From Amoebophrya sp. A120 (lineage: Eukaryota > Sar > Dinophyceae > Syndiniales > Amoebophryaceae), in the NCBI GenBank assembly GCA_905178155.1, contig CAJINV010000007.1, positions 1,062,627 to 1,126,626 on the forward strand: a DNA stretch of 64,000 bases, written 5' to 3'. Below are positions 11,148 through 21,645 of this stretch, piece after piece. The notes beneath the pieces were generated by a model. The model was given only the letters and a program-made list of their open reading frames with translations, did no database searches and was not told where the DNA came from. Each line of letters begins with the position of its first letter. Position 1 is the stretch's first letter. The position numbers were made by a program, and so were the translations under genes.

Positions 11148-14097
11148 TCAGCACTGCGCCCCCCGCACGGTGTCCCAGACCAATGGGTGACGATCCAACA
11201 CCGGAAAAATATCGATGGGCGGCACTAATCCCAGCCGCTTCGCGCGGTACCAGCGGGTAGCGCGGGAGATTTGTATGAGAGTGCACAACTCCCCCTCATT
11301 TGTCATGCAAAAAAATCAAATCCAAATCTGGCCTGTAGTCACAGTTTGCATGACAAATTTTGGAACCACAAACAGCACCACACTCTGGTGTGTGCAGATT
11401 TGTCATGCGTAGGCTTCACTTGAGCTGGTGTCTGAGTCTGTATTGCTGGTCATGCCATATAAACGAGGGGGAGGGGAAGTTGTGTACTCTCGTAATTTGG
11501 ATCGACGGACCAAAAGCGGTATCCGTATCGAAGGCATGGACGAGCTTGAGCTGAGAATTATATCAGATACGAATTTGGTAAGACTAAGAAGTTTATCTTT
11601 ATATACTTCTTTGTCATGCAGAGCAACGCATTGATCACGATGTTTCTTATGCATAGCTCCAAAGCTGCAAGATGGCCGAAATAAATATACCTGCTCCTCC
11701 TCTGCCCGAGCCGCAATGCTATCCTTCCCGCTGATCCAGAAGAATTGCTGATTTTTGTTTTCTTTACCCGCAGCTGACAGTGCACCTTCCTCCGTGCTAT
11801 TAATGCTTCGCATCATCTTCTCATTCAATTCCAGTTGCGTCTTCCCCGAGTATGAATTCCAAAAGTATCGCACTCGTATAAATGCATTACAAATTTCCTC
11901 AGCATTACAAATAAAACTTGTAATGCTAATTTGCCTTAAGAACAGGATTTGTAATGCATGATTACAATACGAGTACGATACTTTTGTCGTGGATACCGAA
12001 TCATCCACGACAACGTCCTTCGCCTTCTTCAAAAATATTTCCAGTTCCTCCGGCAACTTGTTGACCGCCCGGGCCGTTCGCCCCGACGTCTCCCTTTATG
12101 CGAGTGCACAACCCCCCCTCCCCATCATTTGTATGGCATGAACAGCAATACAAACACCAGTACATGTGGAACCTGTGCATGACAAGTTCATGCGCCGAAA
12201 AATGTCGTGCCGTTTATTGGGATTCCGGAGTTATCATTTGTCATGCACTCAGTGCCACAGGGTAGCAACTAGGTTTGGATTTTTGCATGACAAATGAGGG
12301 GGAGGGGGAGTTATGCACTGTCATACCCTTTTCAAAATCTTCAGTTGCTGCACTAATTTCTGGTTCCTCCTCTCCTGGAGCGCCACGCGGGTCAGGTTCG
12401 CGGCGGATGGAGTTTGTTCATCTTGTTGATCAGCGAGATGAATCAGCTCGTCCTCAACTGGTGCTGGCTGACTCCTTTCTGGCATCACTCCGTCGTGCTG
12501 CTCCATCAAAAATCGTAGTCTCGCGCTTGCTACCGTGTCTGCCGTTGGAAAATGATGTTGCTGTTGAAGTTGATGAACACCGCCGGCGTTAATTTGATCC
12601 TCCTCGTCTATCATCCGCTCCAAGTCCTGTCGTTGCATCGCCATTCGTCGCTGGTTCGGCCGCTCGTTGCCCGCGCCGTTCGCGCCCGGTTCATTTTTCT
12701 CTTCCTCAACCACTGCAAAGTCGAAATTCAGGTTCCGGGGGGAGAGGTTGATCTGCATGTGTTGCTGGACAACATGTTGAACAGGCACTGCAACTGCTGC
12801 AGCTCCATTGTTCTCATTAATGTCGTCGAGAATAAGCTCGTTGTCGTCGTCGTCGACCGGAGAAGATGAATCGTCTGGAGATTTATTGTTCGCGTCATGG
12901 AAAAGAACAATCTCCTCATCATCCGAATCCTCCAAATCGATCACCGTGGAGTCCTTGTTCTTACCATTTTTTCCCTTATTGAACCCGGGCTTCCTCGGCG
13001 CTTGCGGCGTTTTCAAGACCTTCCGCAACCCGTTCTCATCGTGCTCAGTTGTTTCCAATGGGGAACCGGCGAGGGAAAATTTTCTTACCCGAGTTACTTG
13101 TTTGGCGGTAGAAGAAGATGAAGATGATATCATCGGCCCCAGCGACTCTTGACTGTTCGCGAACGCTTCCCCTTCGAGATCCATCTTCTCCAGCAAATCC
13201 TTGTCTGGCGAGTTGAAGAGCGAGTCATCGAGACCGGTGTGGGAGCCGCCCTTTTTCGGCGTGCTCGGGGCGCGGGTTTTTTCGGATTTGAACTTCGTTT
13301 GGTGTTTGCTGTCCGTCTTGAACTTGTTGGTGGAAGAGGCGTTTTTGATATCCTCGTCCTCTTCCATCTCGTCCAGTAGGTTCCGCGGCGCAACCAGCTC
13401 ACTCGCCCGCCTGCTGTCGTTCTTGTAGGTGCTGTCTTGCTTCTGTTCGCTGTCAAACGCGCTGCGGGCGTCGTGGAGAACCTGATTGTTGCGTAGTTGC
13501 CTATCAATAACAATAACCTTCACCTTGTTGAAAACGCTTGCCATGCATTCTAATGTTGCATGAGCATGGTAGTGGTGCGAGCTGCTGTTATCTTCTGTCA
13601 TGGACATGGTGCACAAGCACAATACACTACACCAGTCATGCTTACTCACACAACAACTACAACAAACTGACCAACAATACCGTATCAATCTCTCCATCCT
13701 GCTCTGCGGAGCGGAACACCGAATTATCCTCACCATCTCCACCTTTTTTCAAACTTCCCTTTTTCCCGCTGGCACTGCTTCCCCCAGTGTGAAAACCGTA
13801 CACCGCGCTCGAGGACGAAGAACTCGACCTGTTATTCTTCCCCGTCTGCTCCACGGTGTTGGGCGCCGTGGTTGCGCTAGCGAGGGATTGACGATTAGAT
13901 GTTGAAGCGGTATTATTTTTATTAACGGGTTCTTTATTCGTGGTCGTTTTGCTACTGCTGGTCTGCATGAAACTTATCAGGCTGGGCCTGAAAGCCGCAT
14001 TGTCTTCGTCCATTTTCCGCTTTTTGGAGGAGGTCGCCGTCTGGGAGGTCATCAGGCCCTTGCTGCCCTTCCGCTTGTCTTGGCTGGGGGTGGCCAT
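11148..14097 (-). CDS. POLD4: DNA polymerase delta subunit 4 (p12/Cdm1 family) with long disordered N-terminal region
   Basis: The C-terminus matches the POLD4 family. After EEEQLKLVHAFDTDTAFG the chain continues PSIQISRATRWYRAKRLGL and then VPPIDIFPVLDRHPLVWD, aligning with the GPxxGITRxxRWxRAxxxGL core and its following proline region. POLD4 stabilises polymerase delta and contacts PCNA. Exons (minus): 14097-13693, about 13507-12325, 12096-11996, 11850-11691, 11550-11495, 11273-11148. Introns at 12097-12324, 11851-11995 and 11274-11494 are introners; 11551-11690 is GT-AG. Family members are usually 100-200 aa, while this reads about 675 aa. The extra part is rich in Ser, Asn, Asp and Lys and contains acidic runs such as DLEDSDDEE. 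Near the N-terminus RPSLISFMQTSSSK resembles a degenerate PCNA-binding box (inference). Junction reading frames across the introners all close. Confidence 0.8.
11274..11494. repeat. Introner, family C, perfect TSD, inside the POLD4 core motif
   Basis: TATGAGAGTGCACAACTCCC at the left is mirrored by AAGTTGTGTACTCTCGTA at the right. Both flanks are ATTTG. Removing it with one ATTTG joins GPSI to QISRATRW, exactly the spacing of the family core, so the unit is an intron excised precisely. Confidence 0.88.
11851..11995. repeat. Introner, family B
   Basis: TATGAATTCCAAAAGTATCG left, ATACTTTTGTCGTGGATA right; flanks CCGAG and CCGAA. Excision joins VVVDDS to GKTQLELNEKMM in frame. Confidence 0.82.
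12097..12324. repeat. Introner, family C, perfect TSD
   Basis: Starts TATGCGAGTGCACAACCCCC, ends GAGTTATGCACTGTCATA, CCCTT on both sides. Excision joins QLKILKR to ETSGRTARAVNK in frame. Confidence 0.85.
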
Positions 14098-15840
14098 TTT
14101 TTGTCTTGTGTTGTGCTGTCGTATGGAAATGAAGTAGGTGCGATACGTGTTCTATTTTGGTTTATATTTGGCTTTGGTTTGCTTATCTTCGCTGTTGCCG
14201 TTGCGCAATGGCTGACGAGGCTGAGCTTTCCCGGTTTTCTTGCGGATTGATATCAACTTCAACTTTGGTCCTCGTGATATAATGTTCTTTTGCCCGGTGG
14301 TCTACTTTTTTTACACTTGTTTTATTGTTCCCTAGTAGTCTTTCTTGTTATCGTCTTCTTTTATTCGTTGCTCCGAAAAAAAAAGCTATACTGCGTTTTG
14401 GTTTTCTTCAACATTGATTCTGACTGAAAGCACGATTGATGTCATCAGGATGAACAATACGTTGAAAGAGCGCCCACTATGATGGTGGAATCAGTATGGT
14501 ATTTGTGTCGCTGGGGAAAGAAAAAGAGAAACCGGGTAGCGCGATATCATTTCGAAATCCCAGTGGGGTGGAGTACTAACTATCTCTTGGTGCGGACGTA
14601 GTTCGTAACAAAAGCATTGTGCAAGTGCGACGTGCAACGTAGACATGCAGAGGTTCTTGGTCGGTATTTTTCTGCGAGAAGATTCAGATAGATTCTTCAC
14701 TATTGCAACACAAATTCAATGCAGGATTGCAGAAAACAACTCGAAGAGCAAGTTGTAGGTTCTGCGATCAGAGGTCTTCTCGTCGTCACTGATGATGAAT
14801 TGATATTACAGACCCGTCAGAAGAAAAAAAACTACCGAAGACAGAGGCTAGTATCTTATTCTTCACGTCGCAGCCGGCCTGCAAAAAAATTTGTTCCCTG
14901 ATCGTGCTCTCTTTTTTGCTAGACACTACAAAGACCTACGCGCCGACTCAAACTGTTTTTTCATCTAGCATAGAAGGTAGACAGAGTAGAAGTTCTTGAA
15001 CACCCCCGCATTAGCATGGATGCCGCTTTGAAAGGTATGGGCTTGATGTTGCGTGCCTTTCACAACGGCCAACCATCGTGAAAAAATCGTATGTAGTTCT
15101 TACCCACCGTGCGTTCTTTGCGTGGCTCCTTTTGCGCCCTTTAATATTTTCAACAACGTAGTGCCATGAAGTTTCTCCTTGATCTCTTTCTTGCACGACG
15201 CACTTTTTCCAATGACACCGCAAAATTGCGTGCTGTTGACCTTAGTGTGTGTGTGAAATAAAAGTGTGATAAAGTTGTGACCTAGTTGTACTAGTAGTAG
15301 TGTGATTGATGTATTGAACAACGAGTTTAGCGTATCTATCTATGGGTGAGACGTAGTTGCGTGGTCTCCCCTTCTTCCTCCCTTGAGTAGAGTATTGACA
15401 AAAGACAGAGCAGGCAGAGCCGTGATGCGGCTTCTAGTAGGAACAAATGTTAAAGTAATTGTCCCATAAGAAGTGTGTCGATAAATGATGAATAAACCGA
15501 GGTAAAAGCACATCAAGAGCTGTACTACAGCTGCTCGGGCACCTCCTGCAAGGAAGTGTGAATAAAAAATTGCGGCGCAGAGACGGACCACGTGCAGTTG
15601 CGTTTTCTTGTCAACAACACCATCAAACGCGTAAAAAATGTGGTGCAGCCGCACTGATGAAAAATTCTACGAAGCAAATGGCTGTAAAAACTGGAAGGAT
15701 GTTGTTGCGTGCTCCTGTCATGGTCTTCTTGCAGGAACAGGAGGTGAATTTGAATTTTTCAAGAACAGTAAAGAGTTTAAGAGTTTTCATAGCAGGATTT
15801 TTCAGCACTGTGACCTGCTAGTTGATGCACCAGCACCGCT
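14098..15840. other. Intergenic between POLD4 and SUCLA2
   Basis: AT-rich, with T-rich tracts upstream of POLD4 and no introner. I see no convincing coding exon, RNA gene or repeat here. Confidence 0.5.
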
Positions 15841-18800
15841 TCACTTCGCCATCTCCACGGCTTTCTTGGCTGCCTCAGTGAAATCGTCAAACGCCTCGAC
15901 TTGCAGTTTCGATTCGTTGATAATTCTCTTTCCCTCATCGACGTTCGTGCCCACCAACCGCACGATGAGTGGTTTCGAAAGCCCGACATTCTTGATCGCA
16001 GCCACCACCCCGTTCGCAATCACGTCGCACCGCATGATACCGCCGAAGATGTTGATGAAGATGGACTTCACATTCGGGTCGCCCTGGTGGTGTTTTTAAT
16101 TTCATTTTTCCTTGTTACTACGCATGAGAAGTATCAAATGTAAAAATGTCTGGGTCTGGAAGATTCTGAGATTTGTCATGCATATTTCGGATCACGCAAG
16201 TGGCGTCTGATGCAGGCAAAAGCATCACAGGTTTTGAGCACGCCTCATGATGCCTGTCCCGCATGAGAAACTTCCTACTTGCGTGCCAAGAAATGGACAG
16301 CTTTTGGCGCTCATGCAACACAAATTTTTGTGTGTTCCAGAGTTTGCATCACAAGTTCCAACCCTTCCAGACCCAGACATTTTTACATTTGATAAGAAGT
16401 GATACAAAGCAAAAGCTGGTGATGCAAAACCGGCGTGCTGCAACAGCCGACACCTATATCGCAATCGCAAATCCAGCTCGCTGGTACTGGTTCGAAATAT
16501 TTTTCCGCATGAAATAAAACGAAAACGCCCTAGTACATGAAAGACAACTGTAGTACCTGCAAGATCTTAAATGCCGCGGTAATAGACTCCTCGTTTGCCG
16601 CACCACCCACGTCCAAAAAGTTGGCGGGCTTATCCAATGCAAATATGTCTGGGTCTGGAGGATTGCGAGAGATGTCATGCTAGTCTGGCATGTTGACTCT
16701 GCACTCTGTATTGCGTGGCCACCAAGAAGTTCTCTTGCCTGTCATGCAAAAGCGCACTTTCTCATGCGAAATACGCATCACAAAAGCACGAAAAAACTTG
16801 TCATGCTTGGCGGCGCATTACAGCAGGGCACTATATTGTTCACGGACTTGCATCACAAGTTTCCAGACCCAGACATTTTTGCAATCCATAGGGCTCCCCG
16901 CCGAACAACTTGAGCAAGTCCATGGTGGCCATGGCAAGCTCGTATCCTGTGCAAAAGTATCGCGCTCGTAGTAATTGCATTTACGCATTACAAATTTCTT
17001 TCCCAAGGCAAATCAGCATTACAAATTTAATTTGTAATGCTGGGCTAATTTGGAATGCAATTTATACTAGAGTACGATGCTTTTGCATTGCATAGCCCGG
17101 CTCCGTTAACCATGCACGCGACCGACCCATCCAGGCCAATGTAGTTCAGGTCAAACTCTTTTGCGGCCACCTCGCGGCTGTCCTCCTGTAATTCAGTTTA
17201 GAAGTCGTTCCTGTCATGAGCGACACCTTGTCGGCTCCGATTCCATAGCAAGTACTGTTTTCTTCAGGTCTTTGTGATGCAACACCCACTACGTAAATGT
17301 TCGTTCCCATGCAGAAAGAGCATAATGATAATCTTGATCGCTTGCGGTTGCGCTTCAACATGGTGATCAAAAATACCTGGCTCACATCCCTCTTCGAGTG
17401 CAGATCCTGGTGCCGAAAGGACGCGTTGTCGTCAAACCCCACCTTTGCGTCACACACGATGACCCGGCCATCGGACAATTCCGCGAAGGGGTTAATCTCC
17501 ATCATTATCCAGTGCAAAAGTATAATCGCGCTCGTGCTGGTACTAATTGCAGAAGTATCTTCGCAATTAGCTGATTCTAGCGAAGGTACAAACCTACGCC
17601 TTTTCCTTTAGCTGAATCAGCATTACAAATTCGGATTTTGTCTTTATACGAAATAAACTTGTGATGCAATTAAGTACCACCAGCGCGATAATGAAAATTT
17701 TGATGCAATGCATAACCATCGTGCAGTCGCACTCGATGAAGACCTTGTAGTATCAAATGTAAAAATGTCTGTGTCTGGAAGATTGGAATTGGAACTTGTG
17801 ATGCTGCATTTGGATGTCTAAAAAATTTGTGTTGCATGAGCAGCAAAAGGATTCTAATTCTTGCTACGCGGAGAGGGCATTTGTCATGAATCCCTCAAAA
17901 AACCTGTGATGCTAGGACACGCATCACAGACATCATGGCGCACGCAAACCATGCGTGACAAGTCTCAGAATCTTCCAGACCCAGACATTTTTGCATTTGA
18001 TATGTAGAGGCCCAGAATGGACTTCGCAGCGTCGTCGGCCTGCGCGCCGGTAAAGCCCATCTGCTCCGCCATCTGCTTCGCCTGGGCACTGCTATGGATT
18101 GCAAAAATGTCTGGGTCTGGGAAGATTGGAACTTGTGATGCTGCATTTGGATGTCTAAAAAATTTGTGTTGCATGAGCAGCAAAAGGATTCTGATTCTTG
18201 CTACAAGGATAGGGCATTTGTCATGCGGAATAGGCATCAAGATGCCCTCAGAAAATATATGATGCTAGGGCGTGCATCACAGACATCATGGCTCATGCAA
18301 GACGTGCATCACAAGTTTCAGAATCTTCCAGACCCAGACATTTTTACAGTTGATAACTGCTCATGCCCTGCATAATGTCGATCGGCATCTTGATGATGGC
18401 CGTTGGGTCGCTGTTTTGATTGATTTTGTAGTAGAGTTTTCATTTTGATTTTGTTTTAGTGTGGACATGATGATGTTGATGAAGTAGACTAAGAAACCCT
18501 ACATAGTGTTCCTTTCCGCCTGCTGTAGTGCAAATAAGCAATCGATCCACTACAACATGAAAACCAAATTTACGCAGCAGCAATGTCTTCGATCGAGGTT
18601 CCGCCCGTCTTGCTTCCAATCACCAAAGGCCCCCCGGCAGATCGGTCCATCAGAATGGCGAAGTACCGTTCTGACTTGATTTCAAATTTTTCCACGAGCA
18701 AAAGGCTGTTGATTGGCTTGCCCGTCTCTCCAGTCTGCTTGGTCACCTAAAAACAGGAGAACAAGCTTGGTTCATCATTTAAGATCTTTCTTTGTCATGC

Positions 18801-19923
18801 GTGCTTTAAAGCTGCAGCGACATCACTGCACGAGCATCATAACAGGTCGAAGTTCCAGTAGTAGCTACTTGCATCAAAACTTTGAGATGATTTGCAATGC
18901 AGTTTGTGTTTTTTGTGCACGACCACACTGTACTTCTAGTTCATTGCTCGTGCTGGTTTCTCGCTATAGCACGCCGACGAATTGATATTGAAATTTTATT
19001 TCTGAAAAATACCAGGGTCTTGCCCATCATTTTATCCGCCAAGTCCACAGCGTGTGCCTTGTCCTTGGCCACGTGCACCCCGCCCTGGAATCCGTTCTCT
19101 TTCACATGCCCCAACCCCCGGCCGCCGGCTAGCACCTGCGATTTCACCACCACATCCGTACCCATCGCGTCGTACACGTTTCCCATCTCGCCCTGGTATC
19201 AAATGTAAAAGTGTCTGGGTCTGGAAGAATACAAGATTTGTGATGCAGGTTTTCCATGACCCATGAGGTCTGGAATGCGAGACCCAGCATGACAGATTCT
19301 TTTAGGGCTCTATCATGCCTTTCCTGCATGAGAAACTCCCTCTCAACTTGGTCAAAAGGAGGCAGCTTTTGGCACTCATGCAACACAGATTTCTGCATGA
19401 TTCGGATTTAGCATGACAAGTTGCATTCTTCCAGACCCAGACATTTTTACATTTGATACCTGGGACTTGCACACCATGAATTTCGGCACCGCAACGCCAA
19501 ATTTGTTGAAAACTTCCATCATCAAATGCAAAAATGTCTGGGTCCGGAAGAGTACAGACATTTGTGATGCAGTTTTGGCCTAGCCCAGATCGTCTGGCAT
19601 GCAAGCCCTAGCATCACAGATTCCGAGCAGGTATCCCGATGCGTAATCCGCATGACAAATGCCCTCTTTCTGTAACAGGAAGTGGGGCCTTTTGCTGACC
19701 ATGCATGGCAGATTTTGTCATGATGTAGCATTCGCATCACAAATTCGAATCCATGGATCCAGTCCCAGACATATTTGCAATGCGTATCCATGGACTGGTA
19801 CTCATGCAGGTTCAAAAACCGCTTCTGGTTCTTCATGGGGTTAGAACCCGACAGAGCCGTTCGGGACGCGAAGGGCGCGCGAGCCGCGACCGAGGTCGCC
19901 TGACGGAGGGTGGAGAAGGCCAT
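15841..19923 (-). CDS. SUCLA2: Succinyl-CoA ligase (ADP- or GDP-forming) beta subunit, mitochondrial
   Basis: TCA-cycle enzyme converting succinyl-CoA and NDP to succinate, CoA and NTP; the beta subunit carries the ATP-grasp fold. The start [19 protein letters not shown] looks like a mitochondrial presequence. It is followed by [82 protein letters not shown] and the CoA-domain motif [17 protein letters not shown], ending [11 protein letters not shown]. Length and order fit a complete family member. There are about 12 exons. Introners sit at 19520-19787, 19197-19458, 18093-18355, 17751-18002, 17506-17714, 16943-17094 and 16631-16890. The other introns look conventional (GT-AG), and one of them contains an introner of its own (16132-16394). 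ATP versus GTP preference cannot be decided from the sequence; the symbol follows the common eukaryotic name. Confidence 0.92.
16132..16394. repeat. Family A element lying inside a conventional intron, perfect TSD
   Basis: TATCAAATGTAAAAATGTC to GACATTTTTACATTTGATA with AGAAG on both sides. The host intron (about 16096-16552) has a GT at the exon ending AAFKILQ and an AG before GDPNVKSIF, so this copy is not itself the intron boundary. Confidence 0.8.
16631..16890. repeat. Introner, family A, perfect TSD
   Basis: TATCCAATGCAAATATGTC left, GACATTTTTGCAATCCATA right, GGGCT duplicated. It separates FGGEP from [14 protein letters not shown] in the ligase. Confidence 0.87.
16943..17094. repeat. 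Introner, family B
   Basis: TATCCTGTGCAAAAGTATCG left, ACGATGCTTTTGCATTGCATA (last 20 bases) right; flanks GCTCG and GCCCG. Confidence 0.8.
17506..17714. repeat. Introner, family B-like
   Basis: TATCCAGTGCAAAAGTATAA left and TGATGCAATGCATA right; flanks ATCAT and ACCAT. It lies directly before [12 protein letters not shown]. Confidence 0.7.
17751..18002. repeat. Introner, family A, perfect TSD
   Basis: TATCAAATGTAAAAATGTC to GACATTTTTGCATTTGATA, with TGTAG duplicated. Its interior is nearly the same as that of the next element (18093-18355) over more than 100 bp. Confidence 0.87.
18093..18355. repeat. Introner, family A, perfect TSD, near-twin of its neighbour
   Basis: TATGGATTGCAAAAATGTC to GACATTTTTACAGTTGATA, with ACTGC duplicated. 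Only one exon (about 90 nt, [17 protein letters not shown]) separates it from 17751-18002. Confidence 0.87.
19197..19458. repeat. Introner, family A, perfect TSD
   Basis: TATCAAATGTAAAAGTGTC to GACATTTTTACATTTGATA, with CCTGG duplicated; between [10 protein letters not shown] and [13 protein letters not shown]. Confidence 0.88.
19520..19787. repeat. Introner, family A, perfect TSD
   Basis: The first base of the usual TATCAAATGC is C here. The right end is CATATTTGCAATGCGTA. TCCAT is duplicated. It interrupts the ligase after NLHEYQSM. Confidence 0.85.
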
Positions 19924-21645
19924 TTTGGGTTTTCTTCGGTCAAAAACAATGATACAAATCGAGCACAGGTCCTCGCTCTAGTCGTGGTGTCCTCTCGGTG
20001 GGTGTAGTTCTTCTTCTTTCCGTAGCTAGTACTGATGATGTTCTGGCGAGTAGTTATTTGATGGTGTAGGTCCGATGTTGACCTTGACAAAATAATAGGA
20101 TTAGTAGTAGTAGTAGTAGTAATTCCCAACAGGGGGATCGAGTAGTAGGAAGGAGAGTAAATGTAGACGTTCTACTTGACAGATGAAGTGCCAGTATTAA
20201 AGCTCGTCGTGTTTGGTACTACACAAACACAGAAGTTCGTTGCTTTGCAACCTTCTTCCCGGGGAGATGGACCTGGAGAGATGTTGTACGGAAACAAGAA
20301 TTGCAAGTAGGTTCGCTGACAGCACAGGAACTGTAAATAGTTTTGTTCTTGCAACCCTCTCAAAATAAACAAGCAAGCTCCACACTCAAAAAGAATCGGG
20401 GAAATAAGAAAGAAACCGACTCTCTGACACTTCCAGTAGGGGCCGCAGGTTCTGATTTTCTCTCTGTCACCAGAAAAAAAAATTGCAGAAAAACTAGTAC
20501 ACTTACTGACCGAAGTAGAGAGTCAATCTTTTGTTGCTCTCAAGAACTACACGGATAAGTACAAGCTCTCTCCGCCGAGGAACATTGGAAACAAACTACC
20601 AATGAAGAAAAAAACGCTGAGCAGCGGGAGAATGCGGCCGAATTTCTGCTGGTGTTCTTGTTCTCTCTCTACCGATAGATTTTCATACGGGAGGGTTTGT
20701 TCTGTGCGGACAGCCGGTACGGGTAGGTGCAGTTCTAAAAAACAAGCGAAATTCCCTCAACACTGGAAGAATGCTAGACCCGGAACGAACTCCTGCGTAG
20801 TAGGGCAGGGGATGAGGTACTTAGCAAGTAGGACATGAACTCTGTACATGGTAAGAACCCTCAACAGTGCGCAACTACCTCTGAGACGTCGGCACAAAAG
20901 AAGTGGCTCACCTGCTGCACTTCGTGGGCAAAACCACCCTCTGTGTTTTTCTTTCGTCTTTCCCGTGCTGGAGGACGAACCACAAAGCAGATGAAAATCA
21001 TTCATGTGTTCCAAAAGTGCTACAGCGTTTAGTGCGAGTTTCTCCTGTAGGTATCGTTTGTAAGTATCTTGTTGTACAGGTACTGAAATTGAATTCGCCA
21101 ACGAAATAAAGAAAAACGCAATGAAAACAAGATGAGCAAACTCATCTCTATGTATGAACTACAAGAAATAATGTCCTCTGGAATAAACGCAATGAACTGC
21201 ACTAGTAGACCGGTCAGCAGCACAAGAACTGTGAGCCGGCTGGTCGTGCCCGCCTACTCTGCTCTTCTAAATCTAAACTACTTCTTAGTAGTAATTGATT
21301 GCACACAAAAATGAAAATCACAACATGAACATGTATGTACCGTAAGTACCTACTTAGCTGAAAACTTACTCGCAGCTTCTCGATGTATATGATGAAAAAC
21401 GAAATTCTTCGGCGTGATTCTTGTTCTACTGGTACCGGAAATAAGGATGGAAAAATGAGAATTCCAATTATGCTTCCAATTACCAGGATGATCCACTTCC
21501 ATGTCGATGGAGTAGAAACCGCTGCTGCTCTCAAAACGAACCCGATACGGTGTCCTTGTCACCTTGTCCTCGTTCTTGTTTTCCTCCTCGTGCTACTAAT
21601 TATCGTCCTGTTCTTGGGACGTCGAGCACAGCAGGATCCACCTCT
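19924..21645. other. Intergenic between SUCLA2 and the first TMBIM gene
   Basis: AT-rich spacer with no gene I can support. It includes a short (TAG)n tract at 20102-20121 and no introners. Confidence 0.5.
20102..20121. repeat. TAG trinucleotide microsatellite
   Basis: Six to seven tandem TAG units upstream of the ligase gene. Confidence 0.8.
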
